Shown here piece by piece: positions 8,370-15,459 of a stretch of DNA of 27,286 bases. Positions within the stretch are counted from its first letter, which is position 1. Every line of letters begins with the position of its first letter. The translations under genes and the position numbers were made by a program. This stretch comes from Streptomyces californicus (GTDB lineage Bacteria; Actinomycetota; Actinomycetes; Streptomycetales; Streptomycetaceae), in assembly GCF_000717645.1 (NCBI RefSeq), contig NZ_JNZZ01000044.1, forward strand, positions 1-27,286, in the 5' to 3' direction. Under the pieces are notes generated by a model. That model was not told the origin of the DNA, searched no databases, and was given only the letters and a program-made list of their open reading frames with translations.

Positions 8370-9455
8370 ATGCCGGACGACGTATTCCCCGCGCAGCACC
8401 ACTACGGGGCGGCCCCGCACCCCGCCGCCCAGCGCCCGTCGCCCCCCGCACCGCTCGCCCAGGCCCCCGGCTCCGCCGGACACCCCGGGCCCGACGGGTT
8501 CCAGCACCCTGCGATCCAGACACCGCTGCCGTACCCGCAGGACCCGTACGCGGCGCCCGACGATCCCACGGCCTCCGCGTCCCCCTTCCCCCCACCCCCG
8601 CCCGTTCCCGCCCCGGCCCGCCTGCGGGTGGTGGTCGCGGACGACAACCCGGTGGTCCGGGCGGGGCTCGGCGTCCTGCTCTCGGGCCGGGCCGACATCC
8701 AGGTGGTGGCGGAGGCGGCGGACGGCCGCGAGGCGTACGAGAAGACGCTGCGGCACCGCCCCGACGTGGTCCTGCTCGACGTCCGGATGCCGGGCGTGGA
8801 CGGCATATCGGCGCTGCCGCACGTGGCCGGCATCGCACCCGTGCTGATGCTGACGTACAGCCGCGAGAGCGAGATCGTCCACGAGTCGCTACGGCTCGGC
8901 GCCGGCGGCTATCTGGTGCACGGCGAGTTCACTGCGGACCAACTGGTCCAGGCGGTACGGGACACGAAGGACGGCCGTGCCCACTTCACGGCCACGGCGG
9001 CGGACGCCCTGCTGGCCCACATGCGCCAGGGCGTGGTCCCCGAACGCGCCCCCCTCCCCGAGGGCGTGGGCTCCGCACTGACGGCACCGACAGCGCCACC
9101 CGCAGCGCCGGAAGCGCCGGCTCCCGCATCCGGGAGCACACGGCAGCGATCCCGCCAACATGCGGAAAGCCTTTCGCACCTGCAACCCGCTGTGGGACAG
9201 TCTTCTCAGTCCGGGGGGTTGTCGGATGCCCCCAACAGGCAGCATTACAGGCTGAGTTCGCGGGAGGTGGAGGTCATGGACCTGATTGCGTCCGGAATGA
9301 GTAATCAGCAGATCGCCGCCACCTGCTTCATCAGCGAGAAGACGGTCAAGAACCACATCAACCGCATCTTCACGAAGCTCCACAGCGCCACCCGCAGCGA
9401 GGCCATCGCCCACTGGCTCGGCACCGCACCCCGCGACCCCGGGCGGCGGCCATGA
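8370..9455 (+). CDS. LuxR/NarL-family response regulator
   Basis: The 361-aa regulator begins with about 85 Pro/Ala-rich residues, an unusual extension for the family. The receiver domain follows (about 86-205) with acidic VVADDNP and phosphoacceptor Asp137 in LLDVRMPG. The usual conserved Lys (GYLLK in relatives) appears as His184 in GGYLVHG. A long Ala/Pro linker leads to a C-terminal LuxR helix-turn-helix (about residues 290-350) with LSSREVEVMDLIASGMSNQQ and SEKTVKNHINRIFTKL. Kinase and regulator are adjacent and probably cotranscribed (AGAGGAGG at 8354-8361). The gene ends 204 bp before flp, whose promoter region carries repeated GGGCCC boxes; regulation of flp by this protein is plausible but unproven. 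Confidence 0.9.
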   Translation: MPDDVFPAQHHYGAAPHPAAQRPSPPAPLAQAPGSAGHPGPDGFQHPAIQTPLPYPQDPYAAPDDPTASASPFPPPPPVPAPARLRVVVADDNPVVRAGLGVLLSGRADIQVVAEAADGREAYEKTLRHRPDVVLLDVRMPGVDGISALPHVAGIAPVLMLTYSRESEIVHESLRLGAGGYLVHGEFTADQLVQAVRDTKDGRAHFTATAADALLAHMRQGVVPERAPLPEGVGSALTAPTAPPAAPEAPAPASGSTRQRSRQHAESLSHLQPAVGQSSQSGGLSDAPNRQHYRLSSREVEVMDLIASGMSNQQIAATCFISEKTVKNHINRIFTKLHSATRSEAIAHWLGTAPRDPGRRP

Positions 9456-9476
9456 TGCGACGAACGCGCAACATCG

Positions 9477-9550
9477 GGGCCCAGGTTGCGCTTTGGGCCC
9501 GAGAATGGGCCCACGGGCCCTCCGGGACGACGACGGCCGCCCTCTATGTT
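9477..9550 (+). promoter_or_regulatory. GGGCCC box cluster and putative flp promoter
   Basis: Four GGGCCC hexamers lie at 9477, 9495, 9507 and 9515. The last two form GGGCCC-AC-GGGCCC (9507-9520). A TATGTT -10-like hexamer starts at 9545, exactly 24 bp after the box. No good -35 is visible, which fits an activator-dependent promoter. The same box and nearly the same spacing recur before the genes at 23806/23869 and 26880. Confidence 0.55.
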
Positions 9551-9659
9551 TCTCACGTCGTCGACGGCACCGGCCGGGAGGAAGCCGGTACCGGGTACGA
9601 CAGCGCAGGAACGTGCGAGTCGGCCGGCAACCGGTCGGCCGAACCCGGAGGGGAACACC

Positions 9660-9890
9660 ATGTCGGACATCACCCTGAAGACCGCCGTCCGCGTCAACGG
9701 CTGGGCCAACACCGCCGTCAGCGCCATCCAGAAGCGCTACGCGGCGAAGGACCGGGGACAGACGGCGTTCGAGTACCTGGGGATCATTCTGGTGGTCGTG
9801 GCGATCATCGGGGCGATCGTGGCGACGGGCATCGGCGGTGCGATCTCGGAGCGCATCAAGGGCCTGGTGACGTCCATCACGACTCAGTGA
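9660..9890 (+). CDS. flp: Flp-type major pilin
   Basis: The 76-aa prepilin has RGQTAFEYLG with Gly33, Gln34 and Glu38, so cleavage after Gly33 places Glu at +5 as in Flp pilins. Mature protein would be 43 residues. A single hydrophobic helix (about residues 41-63) is followed by a short polar tail ending in TTQ. The leader of 33 residues is long for Flp, as is usual in actinobacteria. GGAGGGG precedes the ATG at 9660. The next gene's ATG overlaps its stop. The roughly 100-nt leader downstream of the putative TSS is rich in inverted repeats such as GCCGGTACCGG. Confidence 0.9.
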   Translation: MSDITLKTAVRVNGWANTAVSAIQKRYAAKDRGQTAFEYLGIILVVVAIIGAIVATGIGGAISERIKGLVTSITTQ

Positions 9891-10498
9891 TGTCTCGTCG
9901 CTTTCACGGCGACGGAGGGCAGGCTTTCCCCATCTACATGATGATGGTGGCGGGCCTGCTCTTCCTTGCGTTGGCCTTCTTTGCCGTCGGCAAGGCATCG
10001 GCTCTCCGCAACGGTTCGCAGGGAGCCGCAGACGCCGCCGCGCTGGCCGCCGCCCAGCAGGCGCGCACCAACTTCGGCCCGGGGTTCTACGCCTCGCTGC
10101 CCGGCAACTTGCTGGACACCTTTCTTGCCGCGCCCTTCGTCGCGCCCTGCTCCGAGGCACAGCGACTGGCCTCAGCCAACGACGCGGACAAACAGCTCTG
10201 CTATCCGACCTACGGGTTCCTGCGCGACCGTATCACCGTGGAAGTCGAGGGCCGCAAGCCTGTCGACTCACCCGTGATCCCCGGATCGAACAGCCAAAGG
10301 GCCAAGGCCAAGGCCACCGCGCTCATCGAATTCCGCTGCCCCAACCCGAAGGCCGTGGACGCCAACAGCGACGGCGTCCAGGACCTCTTCATCTTCACGT
10401 GCCGGAACGGCGAGATTCTTGAGATCGTGCCCGCCAGCCCCCCACCGTGGGAGAGCGTGAGCAGGACTCTTTTCGATGTGCGGTTGGTCGACCAGTGA
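9890..10498 (+). CDS. TadG-like pilus-associated protein (Tad domain)
   Basis: The 202-aa protein has an N-terminal segment DGGQAFPIYMMMV followed by a hydrophobic helix (about residues 14-34) and NGSQGAADAAALAAAQQA, the hallmark of TadG/Tad-domain proteins. The rest is an extracytoplasmic domain with three or four Cys. It lacks the Glu+5 prepilin signature of the TadE proteins, so it is probably a membrane-anchored minor component rather than a classic pseudopilin. Its ATG shares the A of the flp TGA stop, giving tight coupling to pilin synthesis. Confidence 0.82.
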   Translation: MSRRFHGDGGQAFPIYMMMVAGLLFLALAFFAVGKASALRNGSQGAADAAALAAAQQARTNFGPGFYASLPGNLLDTFLAAPFVAPCSEAQRLASANDADKQLCYPTYGFLRDRITVEVEGRKPVDSPVIPGSNSQRAKAKATALIEFRCPNPKAVDANSDGVQDLFIFTCRNGEILEIVPASPPPWESVSRTLFDVRLVDQ

Positions 10499-10532
10499 CA
10501 GCGAAGCGAACGACAAGCAGAGGAATCGGACC

Positions 10533-11144
10533 ATGAGCATGCGGCGGACCACGACGACCAGAAGGGCCATGGCGGCTGTCAGCATGACGGCTGCCCTGGC
10601 TCTCGCGCTCGCCGGCTGTGGCAGCGACGGGGGCGACGAGCCCGGTAAGGAAGGTTCCAGCGCACCGTCTGCCCAGGCCAGCCCCACGGCAGAGGGCAAG
10701 GGCGAGCCGCCGATGGATACCGCAGCTGGCGAAGAGGTCGATCCGGAAGCGAGATTGGCCGAGGCGCGTGGTGATGGCCTGACGCTTGTAGTTCACCAGG
10801 CGAAGCGTGATTCAGGTGGTTTCGTCACTGTTCAGGGGACCATTACCAACGACAGTGATCAGACCCGGAATAGCATTGCCTGGGTCGGTTCCGAGACCTC
10901 ACTCGCCGCCAAGAACCCGAACTCGGTCGCTGGAGCCACTTTGGTGGACAAGGTGGGGAAGAAGCGCTACTACGTTCTGCGGGACACGGAGAGCCGATGC
11001 CTCTGCACCACAGGCATCCCCCCTTTGCTGGCAGGTAAATCCACACCTGTCTTCATGCAGTTTCCGGCGCCTCCAAGTACCACGACCGAGGTCGACTTCA
11101 CCCTTCCCACCTTCGGAACGACTTCTCTGAAGATCTCCGGGTGA
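10533..11144 (+). CDS. Putative lipoprotein, unknown function
   Basis: The 203-aa protein has a twin-Arg-free basic N-terminus, a hydrophobic signal segment and lipobox LALAGC with Cys at about residue 29. A Gly/Ser/Glu/Pro-rich linker (about 30-75) follows, then a beta-rich domain (GGFVTVQGTITNDSDQT, a CLC motif and FTLPTFGTTSLKISG) that resembles extracellular immunoglobulin-like or DUF4352-type folds only loosely. The third-position GC is visibly lower than in neighbouring tad genes. The ATG at 10533 is preferred because the lipobox then sits at normal distance. It overlaps or abuts the OmpA-like gene, suggesting that both envelope proteins are made together. Confidence 0.75.
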   Translation: MSMRRTTTTRRAMAAVSMTAALALALAGCGSDGGDEPGKEGSSAPSAQASPTAEGKGEPPMDTAAGEEVDPEARLAEARGDGLTLVVHQAKRDSGGFVTVQGTITNDSDQTRNSIAWVGSETSLAAKNPNSVAGATLVDKVGKKRYYVLRDTESRCLCTTGIPPLLAGKSTPVFMQFPAPPSTTTEVDFTLPTFGTTSLKISG

Positions 11145-11152
11145 CGGCCGAC

Positions 11153-11791
11153 ATGACGTACACACGCACGCGATCGAAGCTGACAGGCCTGTCGGCTGCC
11201 TCCGTTCTGGTCGTTGCGAGCCTGACATTGTTCGGGGCAACGCCTGCCCTGGCTGACGACAGTCCCAGCGTTCCACCAGGAACCGAGGCGCAGTCGGTCC
11301 CGCCCGTCGAGGTGGACCCCAACGACTCGGATCTCAAGATGCCCGAAGGAGGAGCCCTCGGACCAGCCAAGGTCCTCGACATCGTCCAGGTCGTCGAGGA
11401 CCTCGGGGGCGAGGAGCGTCGCGAGGACAGCAACGCCGACATCAAGTTCGCGCTCCAGGCCGAAGTCCTCTTCGGCAAAGACAGCGCGAAGCTCGGCTCG
11501 GAGGCCAACGCGCGGATCGCCGGCATCGCCGCGGAGATCAAGAAGCAGAACGCGACCAAGGTCCGGGTCTTCGGCTTCACCGACGACCTCGGGTCGGCGG
11601 CCCACGGCGACGTGCTCTCCAAGCAGCGGGCCGACGCCGTGCACGGGGTCCTGTCGAAGGAGCTCGGCCCGACGATCACGTACGAGATCCGGGGCTACGG
11701 CGAGCAGTACCCGATCGCCAGCAACAGCGACGAGGAAGGCCGGAAGAAGAACCGCCGCGTGGAGGTCTCCTTCCCGCGCGGCGGTTCCTGA
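11153..11791 (+). CDS. Secreted OmpA-family protein
   Basis: The 212-aa protein has a signal peptide (basic start, hydrophobic core, cleavage near PALADDS). A linker leads to a C-terminal OmpA-like peptidoglycan-binding domain (about residues 95-208) with FGFTDDLGSAAHGDVLSKQRA split by normal spacing and a terminal NRRVEVSF motif. Such domains bind peptidoglycan, so it may anchor the pilus machine to the thick wall; OmpA-like genes are frequent partners of tad loci. A GTG at 11141 that overlaps the previous stop is an alternative start adding four residues. The reading ends before two strong hairpins. Confidence 0.85.
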   Translation: MTYTRTRSKLTGLSAASVLVVASLTLFGATPALADDSPSVPPGTEAQSVPPVEVDPNDSDLKMPEGGALGPAKVLDIVQVVEDLGGEERREDSNADIKFALQAEVLFGKDSAKLGSEANARIAGIAAEIKKQNATKVRVFGFTDDLGSAAHGDVLSKQRADAVHGVLSKELGPTITYEIRGYGEQYPIASNSDEEGRKKNRRVEVSFPRGGS

Positions 11792-11855
11792 CCGGCCCCG
11801 GGCGGTGGGCCGGTAGGCAACCGAGCCGAAAGCGGCCGGTTCTCCGCGAGCCGGT

Positions 11856-11883
11856 CCGGGCCTGCCCCGTCGGGCAGGCCCGG
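11856..11883 (+). terminator. Strong hairpin after the tad block
   Basis: A perfect 12-bp stem, CCGGGCCTGCCC with its complement, encloses a CGTC loop. It sits 64 bp after the OmpA-like stop. It has no U tract, as is common for terminators in high-GC actinobacteria. Confidence 0.75.
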
Positions 11884-11903
11884 CCCGGCGCGTAACGGCA
11901 GCG

Positions 11904-11945
11904 AGGGGTGGGGCCGGGCAGGAAAATCTGTCCGGCCCCACCCCT
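11904..11945. terminator. Bidirectional terminator between convergent genes
   Basis: A 14-bp perfect outer stem (11904-11917 with 11932-11945) continues inward through four more pairs, one of them G-T, to a GAAAAT loop. It lies between the + strand OmpA-like gene and the - strand hydrolase and ends 9 bp before the hydrolase stop, so it can serve both strands. Confidence 0.8.
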
Positions 11946-11954
11946 GCCGTGTCC

Positions 11955-12707
11955 TCAGGCCGCGGCCCCGCCCTTCTTCAGGTGGCGGTCCAGGAACCGG
12001 CACCCGTCCTCCAGCTCGAACCACGGAGTGCCGGTGTGCCCGCCCACATTGGCGTGCAGCGTCTTCTGCTCGCCGCCGAAGGAGTCGAACAGGTCCAGGG
12101 CCCGCTGCCGGGGGTTCCCCGTGTCGTCCCACTGCAGCAGGAACAGCAGCGGGATGGTGAGGCGCCGGGCCTCCTCCCGTTGGGCACGCGGTACGTAGCC
12201 ACCGGCGAAGAAGCCCGCGGCCACGATGCGCGGCTCGACCGCGGCCAGCCCGATGCCGAGGGCGGCCCAGCCGCCGGAGTATCCGACGGGTCCGTGGATT
12301 CCGGGGAGCGCGAGGAGGGCGTCGAGCACGGCCAGCCATTCCGGGACCGCGTTCTCGACCATCGGGCCGACCAGCGACTCGAACAGCTCGTCGACCGGTT
12401 CTCCCGCCTCCATCGCCCGCCGCAGGTCGGCGCGGGCCCGCTCGTGGGCGGCGGTACGCGGGCGGTCCCCGCAGTCGGCGGCGTCGATGGTGGCCACCGC
12501 GTACCCGCGCGCCGCCGTGTAGCGGGCCCGGGCCGTCAGCCGGGGATCCGCCATCGGCAGACCGTTGTTGTGGGACATCAGGACCAGGGGCAGCGGCCTG
12601 GATCCGACGTTCTCCCCGGGTGTCCAGAGGGTGCCGGGAGTCTCGCCGAGAGTGAATGCGCGTTCGAGGACGCCGTCGTCATGGCGCTGCTCGGAGGTGA
12701 TCTGCAT
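11955..12707 (-). CDS. Dienelactone-hydrolase-like alpha/beta hydrolase
   Basis: The 250-aa cytoplasmic protein has an alpha/beta hydrolase fold. The nucleophile elbow is GYSGG with Ser144, a likely acid is Asp194 or Asp195 in QWDDTG, and the likely His is His224 in NVGGHTG, in the order and spacing of dienelactone hydrolases. The N-terminal half has VLMSHNNGLPM, similar to an oxyanion-hole strand. The nucleophile is Ser rather than the Cys of classical carboxymethylenebutenolidase, so the substrate is unknown. The start at 12707 follows a modest AAAGG; a longer in-frame start at 12788 adds 27 unconvincing residues. It is a monocistronic gene convergent with the tad block. Confidence 0.82.
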   Translation of the reverse strand: MQITSEQRHDDGVLERAFTLGETPGTLWTPGENVGSRPLPLVLMSHNNGLPMADPRLTARARYTAARGYAVATIDAADCGDRPRTAAHERARADLRRAMEAGEPVDELFESLVGPMVENAVPEWLAVLDALLALPGIHGPVGYSGGWAALGIGLAAVEPRIVAAGFFAGGYVPRAQREEARRLTIPLLFLLQWDDTGNPRQRALDLFDSFGGEQKTLHANVGGHTGTPWFELEDGCRFLDRHLKKGGAAA

Positions 12708-13251
12708 GGTCGTGCCTTTCAGGAGTGCACAGAACGGCGCTCCCGGACGACCTATCGCCCGACCGTGACCCCGGAGGGGAGCACCCACGTCGATACTGCG
12801 TTCACGGGTACCACCTCCTCGTTCTCTCGCACGGCCTTCGGGAGGCTAGCAGCACCCGTCGCGCGCCACCAACGATTTCTCAGCGGCGCATTACGAACCG
12901 CGAATCACCCACCACGCACCGAGAACAACGAATAACGCAGCGAGAACCACGCACCGCGAGACACGAACCACACACCGCGAAGCACGAGCACACACCGCGA
13001 ACCACGCACCGCGAGGCACGAAGCACACATCGCGAACCACGCACCGTCGTCCGCGGTTTCACCGACTCGACGACAGGGCGCCCCCACCCCCGCACCCGAC
13101 CCCGCCACCCGCCCCCACCGCGACGGAAATCGGCCACATCCCGCACGCACCCGTCACTCGAACAGCGGACCATCGTTGGCGTTGTGGATCAGCGCATCTC
13201 ATGCAGCGCATCTCACGGATCATTCAGCACATCTCATACGGAGGAGACACG
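12708..13251. other. Repeat-bearing intergenic region
   Basis: This 544-bp gap separates the divergent hydrolase and the small ORF at 13252. It should hold the hydrolase promoter on the left. Its centre is a heptamer-periodic array (12892-13050), followed by a C-rich tract (about 13075-13125). No protein gene is supported; the frames that stay open through the repeats translate to His/Arg/Thr/Glu or Cys/Arg/Val monotony. Confidence 0.6.
12892..13050. repeat. Heptamer-periodic tandem array
   Basis: About 22 degenerate 7-bp units follow each other, mostly alternating CGCGAAC-like and CACGCAC or CACACAC-like heptamers. The combined 14-mer CGCGAACCACGCAC occurs twice exactly (near 12997 and 13031), with close variants elsewhere. 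One unit is a base short near 12990. The composition is lower in GC than the flanks and shows strong strand asymmetry (A/C-rich top strand with G only in the CGCGA part). Confidence 0.7.
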
Positions 13252-13440
13252 GTGGGCCCGTCGTGCGTGACCGAGCGTTTCGAGCGCAGCGGAAGGGGGA
13301 CCGATACCGGCGGGTACACGGCCCCCGGGGCGCCGGTGTCCCCGGTCGTCGGCCGGGCCGGGCGGGCCGGCCGGGCGGCGGCGCCGGTGACGGGCGCGGT
13401 GGCCGGGTGTGCGGGCGAGCCGTCGTCGAGGAGGGCGTGA
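13252..13440 (+). CDS. Small ORF coupled to the Cys-rich protein gene
   Basis: A 62-codon frame starts at a GTG preceded by GGAGGAG at 13240-13246. Its TGA shares a base with the ATG of the next gene (TGATGG), a classic coupling arrangement. Third positions are almost all G or C. The peptide is Gly/Ala/Arg/Pro-rich with two Cys and no recognisable domain. It may be a leader peptide whose translation drives the downstream gene, or it may be spurious; the ribosome binding site and overlap are the only evidence. Confidence 0.4.
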   Translation: MGPSCVTERFERSGRGTDTGGYTAPGAPVSPVVGRAGRAGRAAAPVTGAVAGCAGEPSSRRA

Positions 13441-15098
13441 TGGGTATGGAGACCCAGGCGACGAACGAGCGGGTGACCGGGCGCACCTGGACGGTCCGGC
13501 TCGACCCCGCCGGCCGCGGGCGCGCTGACGTACGCCTCTCGTGCAGTCGGCCGGGCTGCGCCGCGCAGACCCTGCCCTCCGCCGCCGTCGGCCGTACGGC
13601 CGCGGTCGAGCACCTCAAGGCCCACCTGCGCACGGGCCCGGCCCCCCGCCCGGAGGCGTACTGCGCCTGCCGGGCCGCGGAGTGCCACACCCACATCCGC
13701 CCCACCGGACCGCGCGAGCGCCCCGCCGCCCCCTGGCGGTGCGGGGGCGCGGTCGTGCTGGCCGTCGTCGCGGACCGGGAGGGCCGCTGGTGGCAAGTCA
13801 TGGAGTGCTGCTCGCGCTGTGCCGCCGCCCACCCCACCGCGAAGGTCGTCGCCACCGCGCCGCCCCCGGCCAGGACCGCCCCCGGCAGGCAGGCGCCCGA
13901 CGGGTCGGCCGAGGACAGGCAGGCCGCTGCCGGCCCCGGGCCCCGCGGCGGCCGGCCCGCCCCGGCGGCCGACCCCTTTCAGGTCACCGAGGGCGCCGCA
14001 CCGGGCGCTCCGGCCTTCGCCCCGCACTTCTCGCACAGCGCCCCCGGACCGGCCGCCGCCGCGTACGACGTACCGTCCCCACGCCCGGCACGGGCCGCCC
14101 GACCGCCGCGGCCGGCGCGCCGGCGACCGCCGAGGGGGAGGATCGCCCAGCGCTTCGTCCCGCACGACCTCCGTCCCGTCTCCCTCCGGGACGAACTCAC
14201 CGAGCTCGGCGAGCTCTTCCGCGCCTACCAGCAGCGCGACGAACCCGACCTCGCGCTCCTCGCCGAGCTTCACGACCGCAAGGCGGAGGCGTTCCACGCC
14301 TGGTACGAGGTCACTCTCGACACGGGGCTGCGCCTCGACGCGCAGCGCGCCGAGCAGGCCGCCGACGCCGCGCGGCTCCAGCACCTGCACCGCAGTGGCC
14401 AGGCGCCGGACGGCGACGGGCCCGCCGTGGCACGCCTGTTGACCGCCCAGGCGCAGTGGGACCACGCGCGGGCCGTCCTCGCGTACGTGGCCGCCCACGT
14501 GCCGCTGCCCGGCCCGGAGGCGCGCCTGCTGACGCTGATGCTGACGCTGCGGACCGCGCAGTCCGGCGTCGGCAACCTCGTCGGGCAGGACATCAGGGGG
14601 CTGCCCCTGCCGGAGCCCGAGCACCTGGTGGGCCAACTGGTCGAGTGCGGCTGGCTGGAGCTCTCCGGCACGGTCGAGGAACTGATGGACTCCCGCCCGG
14701 AGAGTCCCACCCGGATCAGCGTGCCGTCGCTGATCCCCACCGATGACGACCCCGGCCCGTTCACGTTCGGACGCAAGATGCGCCCCCGGCTCAGCGGTTG
14801 GGCCCAGCGCGTCGTCGGGGAGAAGAAGCTGCGCAAGACCAAGTCCGGGGCCGACGCACGGCTGCTCGCCCTCGCCCTGGCCACGCAGGTCTCGGTGGAC
14901 GCGCAGTTGGGCCCCGAGGGCGAGGGCATCGACCTGGACCCCCTCGCCACCTGGTGCGCCGTCACCCCCGACGAACTGCCCGCCCTCGTGGACCGGATGA
15001 CCGCGACGGGCTGGCTGGAGGAGGCGGAGATCTCCGACGGCCTCCTCGCGGGCAGCCTGTCGGAGCGCGTCCTCCCCTTCAGCTGCCCGCTGATGTGA
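13440..15098 (+). CDS. Cys-rich hypothetical protein with helical C-terminus
   Basis: I do not recognise a family for this 552-aa protein. Residues 30-131 hold a Cys/His-rich region (Cys35, 40, 75, 77, 82, 101, 123, 124, 127 and several His) that looks like two zinc-ribbon-like sites. Residues 135-235 are a Pro/Ala-rich linker ending in a basic patch (RPARRRPPRGR). The C-terminal 310 residues are mostly helical. Two segments there (EHLVGQLVECGWLEL and ELPALVDRMTATGWLEE) look like recognition-helix plus wing of winged-helix modules, suggesting nucleic-acid binding; this is inference. The ATG at 13440 follows AGGAGGG. The gene is separated from cas3 by a strong hairpin and a gene-free region, so it is probably not part of the cas operon. 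Confidence 0.7.
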   Translation: MGMETQATNERVTGRTWTVRLDPAGRGRADVRLSCSRPGCAAQTLPSAAVGRTAAVEHLKAHLRTGPAPRPEAYCACRAAECHTHIRPTGPRERPAAPWRCGGAVVLAVVADREGRWWQVMECCSRCAAAHPTAKVVATAPPPARTAPGRQAPDGSAEDRQAAAGPGPRGGRPAPAADPFQVTEGAAPGAPAFAPHFSHSAPGPAAAAYDVPSPRPARAARPPRPARRRPPRGRIAQRFVPHDLRPVSLRDELTELGELFRAYQQRDEPDLALLAELHDRKAEAFHAWYEVTLDTGLRLDAQRAEQAADAARLQHLHRSGQAPDGDGPAVARLLTAQAQWDHARAVLAYVAAHVPLPGPEARLLTLMLTLRTAQSGVGNLVGQDIRGLPLPEPEHLVGQLVECGWLELSGTVEELMDSRPESPTRISVPSLIPTDDDPGPFTFGRKMRPRLSGWAQRVVGEKKLRKTKSGADARLLALALATQVSVDAQLGPEGEGIDLDPLATWCAVTPDELPALVDRMTATGWLEEAEISDGLLAGSLSERVLPFSCPLM

Positions 15099-15137
15099 GA
15101 GCCGGAGCCTTCGGTGGCTGCCCGGACGCCGACGTGT

Positions 15138-15183
15138 CCGACAGCTCTGGCCGCCGGTTCGACGACCGGCCCGGGGCTGTCGG
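15138..15183 (+). terminator. Two-tier stem-loop after the Cys-rich gene
   Basis: An outer perfect 8-bp stem, CCGACAGC (15138-15145) with GCTGTCGG (15176-15183), encloses an inner 6-bp stem GCCGGT/ACCGGC (15153-15170). It starts 39 bp after the stop at 15098 and is the likely terminator that isolates the cas region. Confidence 0.6.
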
Positions 15184-15228
15184 GTTACTGCGGCGTCTCC
15201 GGGACTCTTCGAACCAGCGTTACCACGC

Positions 15229-15260
15229 AAGGAGGTGACGGACCTCTGGGATCCGTCACC
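15229..15260 (+). promoter_or_regulatory. Shine-Dalgarno embedded in a perfect hairpin
   Basis: AAGGAGGTGA (15229-15238) is a perfect anti-16S match. Its 3' half lies in the stem GGTGACGGA (15234-15242) that pairs exactly with TCCGTCACC (15252-15260). An ATG follows directly at 15261 and opens only a 23-codon frame. It may be an attenuator, a protein-binding operator, or the leftover leader of a lost gene. Confidence 0.4.
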
Positions 15261-15411
15261 ATGGGCTCAAAAGAGCCAGCTGACGAGTTCGTTGATCAGG
15301 AAACGGATTACCGTACTGACCGCCACACGTGATACCTCAAGAAGCACCTCGCGTCGCAGAACGAACTTCCGCAGGAACCGAGACATTGTTTCTCCACGGC
15401 GACCATTCAGA

Positions 15412-15459
15412 GTTGAGGGTGCGCCACATCCCTCGCGAGGGTCGTGCGTTCATCTCAAC
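15412..15459. promoter_or_regulatory. 48-bp nested dyad upstream of cas3
   Basis: Three pairs of arms share one centre: GTTGAG/CTCAAC (outer), CAC/GTG (middle) and the perfect palindrome CCCTCGCGAGGG (15430-15441). Fifteen base pairs are symmetric about 15435/15436. The element lies 244 bp before the cas3 start. It could be an operator for a dimeric repressor or an RNA hairpin; it is not repeated in the window. Confidence 0.5.

Noticed and set aside
2422..8882. Very long open frames on the minus strand (up to about 1169 codons) opposite the tad genes and kinase
   Set aside because: They are shadows of high third-position GC in well-recognised + strand genes; their translations are low complexity without domains.
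9568..9655. GGAAGCCGGT in the flp leader, reminiscent of a cobalamin riboswitch segment
   Set aside because: The remaining conserved elements, including the B12 box, are absent or out of order; the leader is only generally structured.
12892..13050. Possible CRISPR array
   Set aside because: The units are 7 bp with no constant-repeat and variable-spacer pattern; it is a degenerate tandem array.
12725..13270. Open frames running through the heptamer array
   Set aside because: The 7-bp period gives repetitive 7-residue peptides in every open frame, and no start has a ribosome binding site.
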